DNA of 64,000 bases. Origin: RFSX01 sp965248155. GTDB lineage: Bacteria; Bacteroidota; Bacteroidia; Chitinophagales; Saprospiraceae. Positions 19,407 to 27,826 of the stretch are shown one piece after another. Below the pieces are notes generated by a model. It was not told where the DNA came from and searched no databases. It worked only from the letters and a program-made list of their open reading frames with translations. Position 1 is the stretch's first letter, and every line of letters starts with the position of its first letter. The translations under genes were made by a program, and so were the position numbers. The DNA is taken from contig CBDFIO010000002.1 of the NCBI GenBank assembly GCA_965248155.1, positions 1,240,001 through 1,304,000 on the forward strand, written 5' to 3'.

Positions 19407-19925
19407 TTAGTATTTAGGATTAAAAATTAATTGTGCAATCGTGATCAAAAACAAAGATGCAATAAAGCTGAATATAGTTCTTAGAATAATTTCTTTTAGA
19501 TAAACAAAAGAAAACGCCTCAAGAGAATACACCGTTATGAGATGGATGAACAGAAAGATGCCTAAATAAGAGATAAACCAGGGAATTCCATAAGAAAAAG
19601 AGGTAAGTCCATCCTTTTTATACCCTTCGACCGGACTAATCATATTAAGAATATAGGGCCTTAAGTAAGCCACCAGGGTACAAGCGGCAGCATGTATTCC
19701 TATAGAATCATAAAATAGGTCTACAATTAACCCAAGAATGAAACCAAGAAAAACGATAAGCGTTTTTGAAGATTTATAAGGAATCAAAGCCAGAATGATG
19801 GGATATATTGTAAAGTGGACATAATTGAAGTTCTCAAAACTTATGTCTATTCTTTTCAAAAGAATGAGCTGTATTATTAATACAAAAATGGCACGTATTA
19901 TATTTCTTTTGAGCAGACTATTCAT
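19407..19925 (-). CDS. mreD: Rod-shape-determining protein MreD
   Basis: A small polytopic inner-membrane protein of the elongasome, with about five predicted transmembrane helices across roughly 172 residues. Conserved features are slight, as usual for MreD: FLGFILGLIVDLFYDSIGIHAAA (helix with Asp), then LRPYILNMISPVEGY. I prefer the ATG at 19923-19925 (MNSLLKRN) over the TTG two codons earlier. It overlaps the end of mreC by 8 bases and precedes mrdA by 6 bases. The identification leans on this gene order. Confidence 0.9.
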   Translation of the reverse strand: MNSLLKRNIIRAIFVLIIQLILLKRIDISFENFNYVHFTIYPIILALIPYKSSKTLIVFLGFILGLIVDLFYDSIGIHAAACTLVAYLRPYILNMISPVEGYKKDGLTSFSYGIPWFISYLGIFLFIHLITVYSLEAFSFVYLKEIILRTIFSFIASLFLITIAQLIFNPKY

Positions 19926-20748
19926 TCTCAACTTTTATAAGAGCTGCCTTTTCTTTTTTGTCTTCAAAATCTACAACATAAACAAATTCAGTTTTTGAAA
20001 GATCATAATCCAAGCGCACATTTATAATGTAATTATTGCTTCCGCCTTCGATTTTAAAATCCATGATTTTTCCTATCGGTACTTCAGCAGGGAATGAAAT
20101 CGAATAACCACTTGTGACGATCGTATCTCCAACTGATAATTCTGCATGCTTTGGGATATTTGTCAGACTAAGGATTTGTGTATCATCAAAATTCCAAATC
20201 AGATTGCCACTATAGTTTTTGGACTTTACTTTAGCGCCAATATTGCTTTGGGAATTATGTATCATAATAACAGTAGCATAACCTGAAGATGCAGTTTTAA
20301 CAATTCCAATAACACCATTGTTTGAGATAACTCCCATCCCCGGATATATTCCATCATCTGTTCCTTTGCAGAGCGTGATAAAGTTATTTCTCAGATGCAA
20401 TGTCTTGGAACATATTCTTGATGGTATCAACTGATAATCAAGCACGCTGTCCTGTAATTCGAATCGTTGAAAGGAATTGTCCGTAGATTGAATTCGATAG
20501 TTAATTATTGTTTCATGGAGTCTTGCATTTTCAATCAACAAACTGTCGTTGGAGGATTGAAGATCAAAAAAGGAATAAACGCCCTGAACTCTTTCATTGA
20601 TTGCACCAGTGAAAAGATTTGATGAATGGGCCCAGATTTCCTTTTGACTTTTATTGTAGGTGACGATAAGGTAGAATGAAATGGATTCCAAAAATATGAA
20701 CAATACTATGGCGCTAAATCGAATAATAAGATATATAAGATTGCGCAT
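19918..20748 (-). CDS. mreC: Rod-shape-determining protein MreC
   Basis: A periplasmic scaffold of the elongasome. One N-terminal membrane helix (residues ~8-28) and a short helical region (NDSLLIENARLHETI) that normally dimerises precede two beta-barrel domains. These contain the family segments ITLCKGTDDGIYPGMGVISNNGVIGIV, VMIHNSQSNIGAKVK and VGDTIVTSGYS. At 276 residues it is a complete, typical MreC. It lies 25 bases after mreB and overlaps mreD. Confidence 0.94.
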   Translation of the reverse strand: MRNLIYLIIRFSAIVLFIFLESISFYLIVTYNKSQKEIWAHSSNLFTGAINERVQGVYSFFDLQSSNDSLLIENARLHETIINYRIQSTDNSFQRFELQDSVLDYQLIPSRICSKTLHLRNNFITLCKGTDDGIYPGMGVISNNGVIGIVKTASSGYATVIMIHNSQSNIGAKVKSKNYSGNLIWNFDDTQILSLTNIPKHAELSVGDTIVTSGYSISFPAEVPIGKIMDFKIEGGSNNYIINVRLDYDLSKTEFVYVVDFEDKKEKAALIKVENE

Positions 20749-20773
20749 TCCGGAATCGCTTTATTGGTTAATA

Positions 20774-21805
20774 CTAGAGACTTTGTCTGTCCATCAGGAA
20801 GGTGTATCTATCTGTATGTTGAAGTGCTAATCCTGTTCCCTTAACAGCAGCTTTCAGGGGATCATCTGCAACATGGACATTGAGCTTGGTCTTTTTTGCC
20901 AGGCGTTCATCCAGGCCGCGGAGCAATGCTCCTCCACCTGTTAGATAGATTCCGTTTTTATAAATATCGGCTGCTAATTCAGGTGGTGTTTCTTCAAGTG
21001 CTTTCAAAACAGCCTCTTCGATTTTTGCAATCGACTTGTCCAAAGATTCAGCGACCTCAATATAATCAGTCATCACTTGCTTGGGAATTCCTGTTAATAA
21101 ATCCTGGCCATTAATGCCTACAGGATCAGGGGGATCAAATAAGTTATCTAAAGCAGATCCAACTTTTATCTTCAGGTTCTCAGCCGTCCTCTCTCCAATC
21201 AAAAGATTATGCTTCCTTTTCATGAAATCAATAATATCATGTGTGAATACATCACCGGCAGTCCGAATTGATTGATTGGTTACAATACCCGAAAGAGCAA
21301 TTACTGCAATTTCAGTAGTACCCCCTCCGATATCGATTATCATATTTCCCTGAGGAGCTTCAACGTCGATTCCAATTCCTAGTGCAGCTGCCATTGGCTC
21401 ATGGATCAGATAAGTCTCTTTTGAATCGACATGATCGGCAGAATCAAATACGGCTCTTTTTTCAACTTCAGTAATACCAGAAGGAATACAGATCACCATT
21501 TTCAAATGTGAAAAGAATTTCCGTTTTTCGCCAATCATTCCAATCAAGCCCTGTATTAAACTTTCAGCAGCTTGAAAATCAGCGATTACTCCATCCTTTA
21601 ATGGCCTGATGGTTTCCAGGTGTGTGTGTGTTTTTTCATGCATCTGCATCGCCTTAGTCCCTACAGCTAGTACTTCATTTGTTACACGGTTAATTGCGAC
21701 AATTGAAGGTTCATCTATAACGACTTCTCCATCTTGAATTATCAAAGTATTTGCAGTTCCTAAATCTACTGCCAACTCTTGTCTAAAAAAACTAAATAAA
21801 CCCAT
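20774..21805 (-). CDS. mreB: Rod-shape-determining protein MreB (actin-like)
   Basis: An actin-family ATPase that forms membrane-associated filaments and guides lateral wall growth, so the organism is probably rod-shaped. The ATP-binding motifs are DLGTANTLI, DIGGGTTEIAVI and TGGGALLRGLDERL. An amphipathic N-terminal MGLFSFF probably binds the membrane. The length of 343 residues is standard. It is first of the mre set; 162 bases without an obvious gene separate it from the upstream M16-like gene. That gap may hold its promoter, but I find no exact TAnnTTTG box. Confidence 0.97.
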   Translation of the reverse strand: MGLFSFFRQELAVDLGTANTLIIQDGEVVIDEPSIVAINRVTNEVLAVGTKAMQMHEKTHTHLETIRPLKDGVIADFQAAESLIQGLIGMIGEKRKFFSHLKMVICIPSGITEVEKRAVFDSADHVDSKETYLIHEPMAAALGIGIDVEAPQGNMIIDIGGGTTEIAVIALSGIVTNQSIRTAGDVFTHDIIDFMKRKHNLLIGERTAENLKIKVGSALDNLFDPPDPVGINGQDLLTGIPKQVMTDYIEVAESLDKSIAKIEEAVLKALEETPPELAADIYKNGIYLTGGGALLRGLDERLAKKTKLNVHVADDPLKAAVKGTGLALQHTDRYTFLMDRQSL

Positions 21806-21967
21806 CTAAGATCTTAAGTATTTGATAAATATATATGTACTCAAATATTGTACCTGATTATTAAATTTTCGGGATTGCATAATTTGCCATTAGAAAAATG
21901 AGATTGTGTAATGTGAAAGTTCTATTACAGAACGTTTCAGCAGCACAAGTATAACCAATAATTTTGA

Positions 21968-23248
21968 TTAAAAATTCCCAGCCAGAACAGTAGAAAAAGT
22001 ATTTTCATCAAGGTAGTCTATCGCAAGCTCCAATATGTCATTTCTACTTATAGTTTTAATCTCCTCGATATGATTTTTAAAATGTTCAATATCAAGATCT
22101 TTTGCATAGACATTTTTTATTAACTGTCCGGTTGCAAACGGACCATCGATAAGATGAAGGCATTGTCCAAGCATGAAATTTTTTACCATTATAAATTCAT
22201 CCATAGGGACTAATTCGGACTTTAATCTTCTAAATTCCTTTCTGATTTCTTCAAGAGTTTGGTCTACACTATCATTTGCAAGATCAGCACTTATGTATAG
22301 AAAGCCTCCTTTTTTCCAGGTTTCTAAAGAAGAATATATTCCATAAGTATACCCTTTGTCTTCTCTTATGTTTTTCATCAATCGGCTTCCAAAATAACCG
22401 CCAAGAATAGTATTTAGCACCTGCATCTTAGAATAATCGGGATGCAATCTTTGAAACAATAATCTTCCCATCTTCAACGAAGTTTGTGCTTGATTTGCAC
22501 TAGGGATCGAGATGAAATCGGGAACAATCTCATCAGAGTTAAACCGAATTGTTTCTGTTCGGGATTGTTTATTTATTTGCTCAAGATCGGAAATGACTTT
22601 TGTTCGGATGTTGTCTGTAATTCTACCGCTTAGTACTACAGCCGCATTATTGAATCCAACATTTTTATCAAAAAAGGAAACAAGATCCTCCCTGGATAAT
22701 TTGAGGAAATCTTCTGGCTCGGTATTATAGCCATAGGGATGGCTTTCGCCAAATAATTGTTCTGTTAATACTCGAAATGAAATAATATCGTTTTTAACCA
22801 ACTGTTCAGTTAATCGTTGACTTGCAACGGAAGTGTATTTATTTATTTCAGGTTCTTCAAAAGCAGGGTTTTTGATCATATCTAAGAAAGGACCCCAAGT
22901 CTCTTCAAAATACTTGCATAGTGTAACAATACTTATTGACGCATATTCCAGGCCTGAAAATATTTTTATATAAGCGCCATAAAAGTCAAATTTATTGGCA
23001 AGCTCATCAGCATTTAGTGTTTGGCTTCCCTCACGGATAAGTTGAAATGTTGTTTTAGCAGAGGCTCTTTTGATCTCATCGACCCGACCGGTTCGGAAAA
23101 CAAGTTCAATCTTAATAATATCCTGAGTCCCGGAATTAACTGCAAAAAGCTTAAGCCCGTTTCCCAACACCTGACTCATAAATTCAGGTATTTGAATGTT
23201 ATAATCCGTTTGAATCTTTGGCCCCTTTTTTCGATCTACAATTTCCAT
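21968..23248 (-). CDS. M16-family zinc-protease-like protein, catalytic motif missing
   Basis: A 426-residue protein with the two-lobed M16 (pitrilysin/processing peptidase) fold. It begins VLGNGLKLFAVNSG, and the second lobe has GGYFGSRLMKNIREDKGYTYGIYSS, the Arg-Tyr motif that contacts substrate in the family. Where active members have HxxEH, this protein reads TTFQLIREG, so zinc cannot be bound in the normal way. Such proteins usually pair with a catalytic M16 partner encoded next door; here no partner is adjacent. It is most likely the non-catalytic subunit. It is divergent from dnaN across 153 bases and lies upstream of mreB. Confidence 0.88.
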   Translation of the reverse strand: MEIVDRKKGPKIQTDYNIQIPEFMSQVLGNGLKLFAVNSGTQDIIKIELVFRTGRVDEIKRASAKTTFQLIREGSQTLNADELANKFDFYGAYIKIFSGLEYASISIVTLCKYFEETWGPFLDMIKNPAFEEPEINKYTSVASQRLTEQLVKNDIISFRVLTEQLFGESHPYGYNTEPEDFLKLSREDLVSFFDKNVGFNNAAVVLSGRITDNIRTKVISDLEQINKQSRTETIRFNSDEIVPDFISIPSANQAQTSLKMGRLLFQRLHPDYSKMQVLNTILGGYFGSRLMKNIREDKGYTYGIYSSLETWKKGGFLYISADLANDSVDQTLEEIRKEFRRLKSELVPMDEFIMVKNFMLGQCLHLIDGPFATGQLIKNVYAKDLDIEHFKNHIEEIKTISRNDILELAIDYLDENTFSTVLAGNF

Positions 23249-23325
23249 AAATATTTCACAAGAATAATCAAATAATGTATTTAATGATACTGCCAGATTA
23301 ATTTAGGAATTATTATATGTTAGCT

Positions 23326-23333
23326 TACCTTTG
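23326..23333 (+). promoter_or_regulatory. Likely -7 box of the dnaN promoter (TACCTTTG)
   Basis: An exact match to the Bacteroidota -7 consensus TAnnTTTG, 69 bases before the dnaN start. Upstream at the expected distance there is only a weak -33 candidate (TTAGG near 23303), so the call rests mainly on the -7 box and position. Transcription would start a few bases downstream, close to the palindrome at 23343. Confidence 0.5.
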
Positions 23334-23342
23334 TGCATTCTT

Positions 23343-23360
23343 GTTATAATTAATTATAAC
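23343..23360. repeat. Perfect 18-bp palindrome in the dnaN leader
   Basis: GTTATAATTAATTATAAC is an exact inverted repeat between the putative dnaN -7 box and the dnaN start codon. It sits in the region shared with the divergent M16-like gene. It could bind a dimeric regulator or form a weak AU-rich stem in the leader. The sequence gives no clue to the protein. Chance occurrence in AT-rich DNA is possible but a perfect 18-mer is uncommon. Confidence 0.55.
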
Positions 23361-23401
23361 GGTTAAGTTTAATCAAAATTCGAGTGAATAAATAATTAAA
23401 A

Positions 23402-24523
23402 ATGGTTTTTGAAGTCTCGTCAAGTGAATTGTTAAAAAAACTTCAGCTTGCCTCTGGAGCAATAAGCTCAAATCCTGTAATTCCTATTTTGGAAGATTTC
23501 TTATTTGATCTGTCAGCGAATGAACTAACCATTTCTGCCACGAATCTTGAAGTTACGATTATCTCTTCTCTAACAGTTATGGGAAGCGATGATGGTCGTG
23601 TAGCTGTACCAGGGAGGATCTTGCTGGATACTTTGAAGGCCTTACCGGACCAGCCTGTTAAATTTCAAATCGATCCAGAAAATAATTCAATCAAACTTCA
23701 ATCCGCTTATGGGGAATATAAATTGTCAGGAGATAATGCTGATGATTTTCCGGAAACACCCCAGGAAGACAACGTGAATGTCACTGAAATGAGTAGTGAT
23801 TCACTAATAAAAGCGATCAACAATACAATTTTTGCCACAAGCAACGATGAATTAAGATTGGCAATGACAGGAGTCCTTATGCAAATGGATTTCAATAAAG
23901 TGATATTTGTTGCGACCGATGCCCATAAACTTGTCAAGTATACCATTGGTGGACTTTCAAGTGAATTGACAGAATCCATTATAGTTCCTCGAAAAGGATT
24001 AACACTATTTAAAAATGCAGTAAGCAGCACAGAAGATGATAATGTGAGTATCTCCTTTAACTCTAAAAACATTTTTTTCCAATGTGGAGCTACACTCGTG
24101 ATAAGCAGACTAATTGACGCAAAATATCCGGACTATAATGCGGTTATTCCTGTTAACAACGAGAAAACACTTTTAGTCAATCGTACAGATTTTCAGAATT
24201 CACTTAAGAGGATCGTTATATATTCCAATAAAACAACAAATCAGGTTGTTTTAAGTCTGGCGGAAAATAGCCTGACAGTTTCAGCCCAGGATCTTGATTT
24301 TTCTAATGAAGCGACAGAACAAATCAGCTGTACGTATGGAAGTGATCCTTTGACAATTGGTTTTAACGCCAAATTTCTTGTCGAAATGTTAGGGGTGATT
24401 GAAACTGACGAAGTCCAAATGCAATTATCAGCACCTAATAAAGCAGGAATTTTACTTCCAACTGGTGAGGATGAACAAGAAAAACTCATGATGCTTATCA
24501 TGCCCGTCATGATGAGCCACTAA
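23402..24523 (+). CDS. dnaN: DNA polymerase III beta subunit (sliding clamp), DnaN
   Basis: The ring-shaped processivity clamp of the replicative polymerase. Three clamp domains are recognisable over 373 residues: the N-terminal ELLKKLQLASGAISSNPVIPILEDFLF, a middle domain with VFVATDAHKLVKY (as IFVATDAHKL), and the C-terminal domain. The terminal LMPVMMSH corresponds to the usual MPMR-type end near the partner-binding pocket. nadD follows 12 bases downstream and porZ after that, so they may be co-transcribed. A promoter box and palindrome lie in the 150-base leader. dnaA and the replication origin are not in view here. Confidence 0.97.
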   Translation: MVFEVSSSELLKKLQLASGAISSNPVIPILEDFLFDLSANELTISATNLEVTIISSLTVMGSDDGRVAVPGRILLDTLKALPDQPVKFQIDPENNSIKLQSAYGEYKLSGDNADDFPETPQEDNVNVTEMSSDSLIKAINNTIFATSNDELRLAMTGVLMQMDFNKVIFVATDAHKLVKYTIGGLSSELTESIIVPRKGLTLFKNAVSSTEDDNVSISFNSKNIFFQCGATLVISRLIDAKYPDYNAVIPVNNEKTLLVNRTDFQNSLKRIVIYSNKTTNQVVLSLAENSLTVSAQDLDFSNEATEQISCTYGSDPLTIGFNAKFLVEMLGVIETDEVQMQLSAPNKAGILLPTGEDEQEKLMMLIMPVMMSH

Positions 24524-24535
24524 AAGCACACAGCC

Positions 24536-25123
24536 TTGAAGATTGGTCTTTACTTTGGTTCATTTAATCCTGTTCATACAGGGCATATGATCATTGCTAA
24601 TTACATGATCAATAGCACAGATCTTGATGCTCTATGGATGATTCTGTCTCCACATAATCCACTAAAAAAGAAGTCTACCCTGGCGAATGACTATGACAGA
24701 TTAAATCTGTTACGATTAGCAATCGGCGATGAAAATCACATTAAGGCAAGCGATATAGAATTTGGCTTACCAAAGCCATCATATACAATAGATACGATGG
24801 CCTATCTGGAAGAAAAACATCCTGATCACGAGTTTTCTTTGATCATGGGAGGGGATAATCTGACGACATTTCATAAATGGAAAAATTATGAGCTTCTTCT
24901 TGAAAAGTATAGAATCTATATTTACAAAAGACCTCATTCTGAGTTGAATGAATTAATCGAACATCCGAATGTAATTGTATGTGAAGCACCGCTCATCGAA
25001 ATTTCCTCATCGCAAATAAGACAATTAATAAAGGATAAAAAATCTATTAAGTACCTCGTACCTGAAAAGGTTTATGAGTACCTAAGAGACTATCCAATGT
25101 ATAAAAAACTATTAAGTCAATAA
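24536..25123 (+). CDS. nadD: Nicotinate-nucleotide adenylyltransferase, NadD
   Basis: Makes nicotinate adenine dinucleotide from nicotinate mononucleotide and ATP in NAD synthesis. The nucleotidyl-transferase signature YFGSFNPVHTGHMIIAN is at residues 5-21, and ISSSQIRQLI (the ISSTxIR motif) is near residue 160. The length of 195 residues is normal. It starts with TTG 12 bases after the dnaN stop; no ATG fits before the GxFxPxHxGH signature. Confidence 0.96.
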   Translation: MKIGLYFGSFNPVHTGHMIIANYMINSTDLDALWMILSPHNPLKKKSTLANDYDRLNLLRLAIGDENHIKASDIEFGLPKPSYTIDTMAYLEEKHPDHEFSLIMGGDNLTTFHKWKNYELLLEKYRIYIYKRPHSELNELIEHPNVIVCEAPLIEISSSQIRQLIKDKKSIKYLVPEKVYEYLRDYPMYKKLLSQ

Positions 25124-25156
25124 TCGACCAAATATTTCGTTCTTTTAAAGGTTTCA

Positions 25157-27460
25157 ATGAAGTCAAAACGAAGCATATCAATCTTACTATTCTTCTTGTT
25201 CGGACAACTCTTGTCAGGGCAAAGTGATATTCCGATCGGAAAGTGGAAGTCTTACCTACCTTACAATACAGGTTTATTCCTTACTCAAAGTGCTGAAAAA
25301 ATTATCTATGGAACAGACTTGGCCATTTTCACTATTGACAAAACTGACTTTTCGATAGAATTCATTACTAAAATTGATGGATTAAGTGAGACAGGCATAC
25401 AGGATTTGGAATATGACAACTATAATGATCGGCTTATTGTATCGTATCAGAATAGCACGATAGATATCGTGTCTCAAAGCGATGTGTTCAGCATTTCAAA
25501 TATTAAAGAGACAGATATATTCCAGGGTGATAAAAAGATATATGATACATATGTCCAAAACAGCAATTACGTTTATTTCGCTACAGGTTTTGGAATTGTT
25601 CAATATGACCTTCAGAAATTAGAATTTGGATTTACTACGGACGCCGCTCAAAAGGTGTCAGTAATCGATGGTAATGAGGACATGCTCGTTATTTCAGCGG
25701 ATGATGGAGCGTATGTCCTGGATTTGAATATATTAACGCCTAACTTTTTTGGGGCATGGCAAAGGATTGAAAATGGGTTACCTCCAGGTTATGAATCCAA
25801 ATCTGTATTGGTATTAGAAAACAAAGTGTTGTTGGCCACAAATGACAAAGTCTATCTTTCAACAAACTTTCAGGATTTCGAAGAGATATATAATATCACA
25901 GATATAGATCATGAAGTTCGGTTTTTGGAGAAAGCAGAAAGCGGCTGGATGTTGGGCTTAAGAGATCCGAGTTTTAATAGTAAGGTGATCGTCTTTGATG
26001 AAGCAGATGTTCCTATTCAGGATATCACGGATTGTATCAACAGGGTCCGTGAAGCCGTAGTTGACGAATCCGGTAGAATCTTTTTTGCAGATGACTGGGA
26101 GGGAATAAGATATAAGAGTAGTATTTCAGGGCCTTGTGAATCAGACCTAACATTCAATACGCCAAAATCTCAAGAGGTATCAGATATTGATATCGTTGAT
26201 AACAAAGTATATGTAGCATCAGGTGGAGTTTCAGAAAGTTTTGCCAATCTATTCAGTCGCCAGGGATTCTATGTGATGGAGGATGGGCAATGGACCAATA
26301 TAAATGAGAGCAACACATCATATATCAAGACGAATGAGGTCATACAACATTATAAAATAGCGGGACATCCCAGCTTACCTAAAGTTTATGTAGGGTCTTT
26401 CTGGGCAGGTTTATTAGAATATGATTTTGAATCTGATGCTTTTGAATTGTACAATAAATTAAATAGTCCATTGACGGAACCGGTTGGTGACAATCCGAAC
26501 AGAGTTAAAATATCAGGACTTGTATTTGATGAAAATGAGAATTTGTGGATCAGCAATTTTGGCGCAGTTAAACCCATTTCTGTACTTACAGCTGAAGGAA
26601 TCTGGCATAGCTTTTCTATTCCTGCTGATACCAAAGTAACCGATCTGATCGTCGATGATCTTGGATTGATCTGGATTGTTATTGGTGGTAATAGTGGAGG
26701 AATAGTCATTATGGATCCCGGAGACAATCCCAGTCCTATATTTAAAAGCAGTAGTAATTCTGAAATTCCTTCGAACACAGTGAACAGTATTGCCTTGGAT
26801 AGAGATGGGGGAGTATGGGTAGGGACAAGTGCAGGTGTAGTATTATTTGAATGTGGAGGCGGACTTTTTGATAATCCATGCAATGGAAATAAGCCGACTG
26901 TTCTGCAGGATAGCATAGGAGCATTTTTGTTGGAAACGGAAGATGTATTATCTATAGAAGTTGATGGAGCAAACCGGAAGTGGTTTGGAACCAGGAATGG
27001 TATTTTCGTTCAATCACCAAATGCTGAAATACAAGTTGCCAAATTTGATGTTGAGAATAGCCCACTTTTTGACAATACGATAAAAGCGCTGGAATATAAT
27101 CCTGAAACAGGAGAAATGTTTATTGCAAGCAATAAGGGGCTCCAAAGTTTTAGAACGCAAACGACAGGTTCGCGTGCGACCCATGCCAATGAGGTTTTTG
27201 CTTTTCCGAATCCTGTACGACCGGAACATTCAGGAGTCATTGCAATCAAAGGATTAGCGACAGATGCTGAAGTTAAGATTACAGATGTAGATGGACAGCT
27301 CGTCTATCATACAACGGCTCTTGGAGGTCAGGCGATATGGAATGGAAAAGATAATAAAGGGAGAGAAGTGAGTGGAGGAGTGTATCTGGTATTCAGTTCA
27401 TCGTCAGATGGATTCCGGGATCCTAATAGTTATGTAACAAAGATTTTGATTGTCAGATAA
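25157..27460 (+). CDS. porZ: T9SS accessory protein PorZ-like (propeller plus C-terminal signal)
   Basis: A secreted protein of 767 residues with a signal peptide ending near LLSGQS. It has two beta-propeller domains of the two-component-regulator type; typical blades are ENLWISNFGAVKPIS, GLIWIVIGGNSGGI and GGVWVGTSAGVVLFE. The T9SS C-terminal domain has FPNPVRPEHSG, IWNGKDNKGREVSGGVYLV and a terminal KILIVR. The opening IPIGKWKSYLPYN is characteristic of PorZ, which in Porphyromonas delivers anionic LPS to the T9SS sortase at the cell surface. Together with the PorU2-like end at 1-745 it supports a working T9SS. It ends 50 bases before tRNA-Cys. Confidence 0.88.
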   Translation: MKSKRSISILLFFLFGQLLSGQSDIPIGKWKSYLPYNTGLFLTQSAEKIIYGTDLAIFTIDKTDFSIEFITKIDGLSETGIQDLEYDNYNDRLIVSYQNSTIDIVSQSDVFSISNIKETDIFQGDKKIYDTYVQNSNYVYFATGFGIVQYDLQKLEFGFTTDAAQKVSVIDGNEDMLVISADDGAYVLDLNILTPNFFGAWQRIENGLPPGYESKSVLVLENKVLLATNDKVYLSTNFQDFEEIYNITDIDHEVRFLEKAESGWMLGLRDPSFNSKVIVFDEADVPIQDITDCINRVREAVVDESGRIFFADDWEGIRYKSSISGPCESDLTFNTPKSQEVSDIDIVDNKVYVASGGVSESFANLFSRQGFYVMEDGQWTNINESNTSYIKTNEVIQHYKIAGHPSLPKVYVGSFWAGLLEYDFESDAFELYNKLNSPLTEPVGDNPNRVKISGLVFDENENLWISNFGAVKPISVLTAEGIWHSFSIPADTKVTDLIVDDLGLIWIVIGGNSGGIVIMDPGDNPSPIFKSSSNSEIPSNTVNSIALDRDGGVWVGTSAGVVLFECGGGLFDNPCNGNKPTVLQDSIGAFLLETEDVLSIEVDGANRKWFGTRNGIFVQSPNAEIQVAKFDVENSPLFDNTIKALEYNPETGEMFIASNKGLQSFRTQTTGSRATHANEVFAFPNPVRPEHSGVIAIKGLATDAEVKITDVDGQLVYHTTALGGQAIWNGKDNKGREVSGGVYLVFSSSSDGFRDPNSYVTKILIVR

Positions 27461-27488
27461 AGCCTGTGTTTTGGAATATTTTTTGCGT

Positions 27489-27496
27489 TATATTTG
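27489..27496 (+). promoter_or_regulatory. Likely -7 box of the tRNA-Cys promoter (TATATTTG)
   Basis: An exact TAnnTTTG match located 14 bases before the mature tRNA, with a TTTG at 27470-27473 as a possible -33 element. The spacing of about 15 bases is a little short for the Bacteroidota consensus. Confidence 0.55.
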
Positions 27497-27509
27497 CATG
27501 CCCATATAG

Positions 27510-27580
27510 GGTCGCGTGGCCGAGCGGTTAGGCAGAGGTCTGCAAAACCTTGTACAACGGTTCGAATCCGTTCGCGACCT
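27510..27580 (+). tRNA. tRNA-Cys (anticodon GCA)
   Basis: A complete cloverleaf. The acceptor GGTCGCG pairs with CGCGACC. The D arm is GCCGAGCGGTTAGGC. The anticodon arm GAGGT-CTGCAAA-ACCTT has GCA in the loop. The T arm is AACGG-TTCGAAT-CCGTT. CCA is not encoded (CCT follows the discriminator T). It is followed within 5 bases by an intrinsic terminator. Confidence 0.96.
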
Positions 27581-27584
27581 CCTC

Positions 27585-27616
27585 AAGCTTCGAAGAATTT
27601 CTTCGAAGCTTTTTGT
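27585..27616 (+). terminator. Intrinsic terminator of tRNA-Cys
   Basis: A perfect 13-base inverted repeat (AAGCTTCGAAGAA against TTCTTCGAAGCTT, 27585-27597 and 27599-27611) is followed by TTTT. It lies immediately after the tRNA. Confidence 0.9.
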
Positions 27617-27633
27617 ATTATATGTATAGCATA

Positions 27634-27657
27634 TAATAAAAAGCCTGCTTAGCAGGC
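27634..27657 (-). terminator. Intrinsic terminator (minus strand) of the candidate RNA / LVIVD transcript
   Basis: GCCTGCT and AGCAGGC form a 7-bp stem (27643-27657), followed on the minus strand by TTTTTATTAT. It faces the tRNA-Cys terminator tail to tail, so the two transcripts end within about 20 bases of each other. Confidence 0.85.
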
Positions 27658-27770
27658 CGCGGAGATCACTCGCGTATTCCTCTACCCGTCCCCGCTTGAT
27701 TGCGGGATTCAGACCCTTTTGGAGTGACATTTTATTACTGGGTCCCTTGTCTTATGACGGGCTTTCTTGA
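27638..27770 (-). ncRNA. Candidate structured small RNA with terminator (unassigned)
   Basis: A GC-rich patch unlike its surroundings, read on the minus strand. It folds into several stems. GCCCGTC (27762-27756) pairs with GACGGGT (27690-27684) and closes two hairpins: GGGTC/GACCC (27744-27740 with 27716-27712) and CCCGC/GCGGG (27706-27702 with 27695-27691). A third hairpin, CGCGAG-TGAT-CTCCGCG, has one bulge (27674-27658). A terminator GCCTGCT-A-AGCAGGC followed by TTTTTATTAT (27657-27634) ends it. No credible protein is encoded here. It could be an independent sRNA or the structured 3' UTR of the adjacent LVIVD gene. I do not recognise the family; the 5' end is approximate. Confidence 0.55.
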
Positions 27771-27826
27771 CACAGAAAGGGATCATTCATATTGACTTCT
27801 AATGCGCAAGTTCACTTTCTTCATTT

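Noticed and set aside
9436..23248. Reading the whole minus-strand run as one operon
   Set aside because: Gaps are mostly short, but the 162-base gap before mreB and the mixed functions make several transcripts likely; no experimental support is available.
27510..27580. tRNA-Cys as an integration site for a mobile element
   Set aside because: No integrase gene and no repeated tRNA 3' end were found nearby.
27488..27730. An 80-codon minus-strand open frame across tRNA-Cys and its terminator
   Set aside because: It runs antisense through the tRNA and two terminator hairpins, so it is not a gene.
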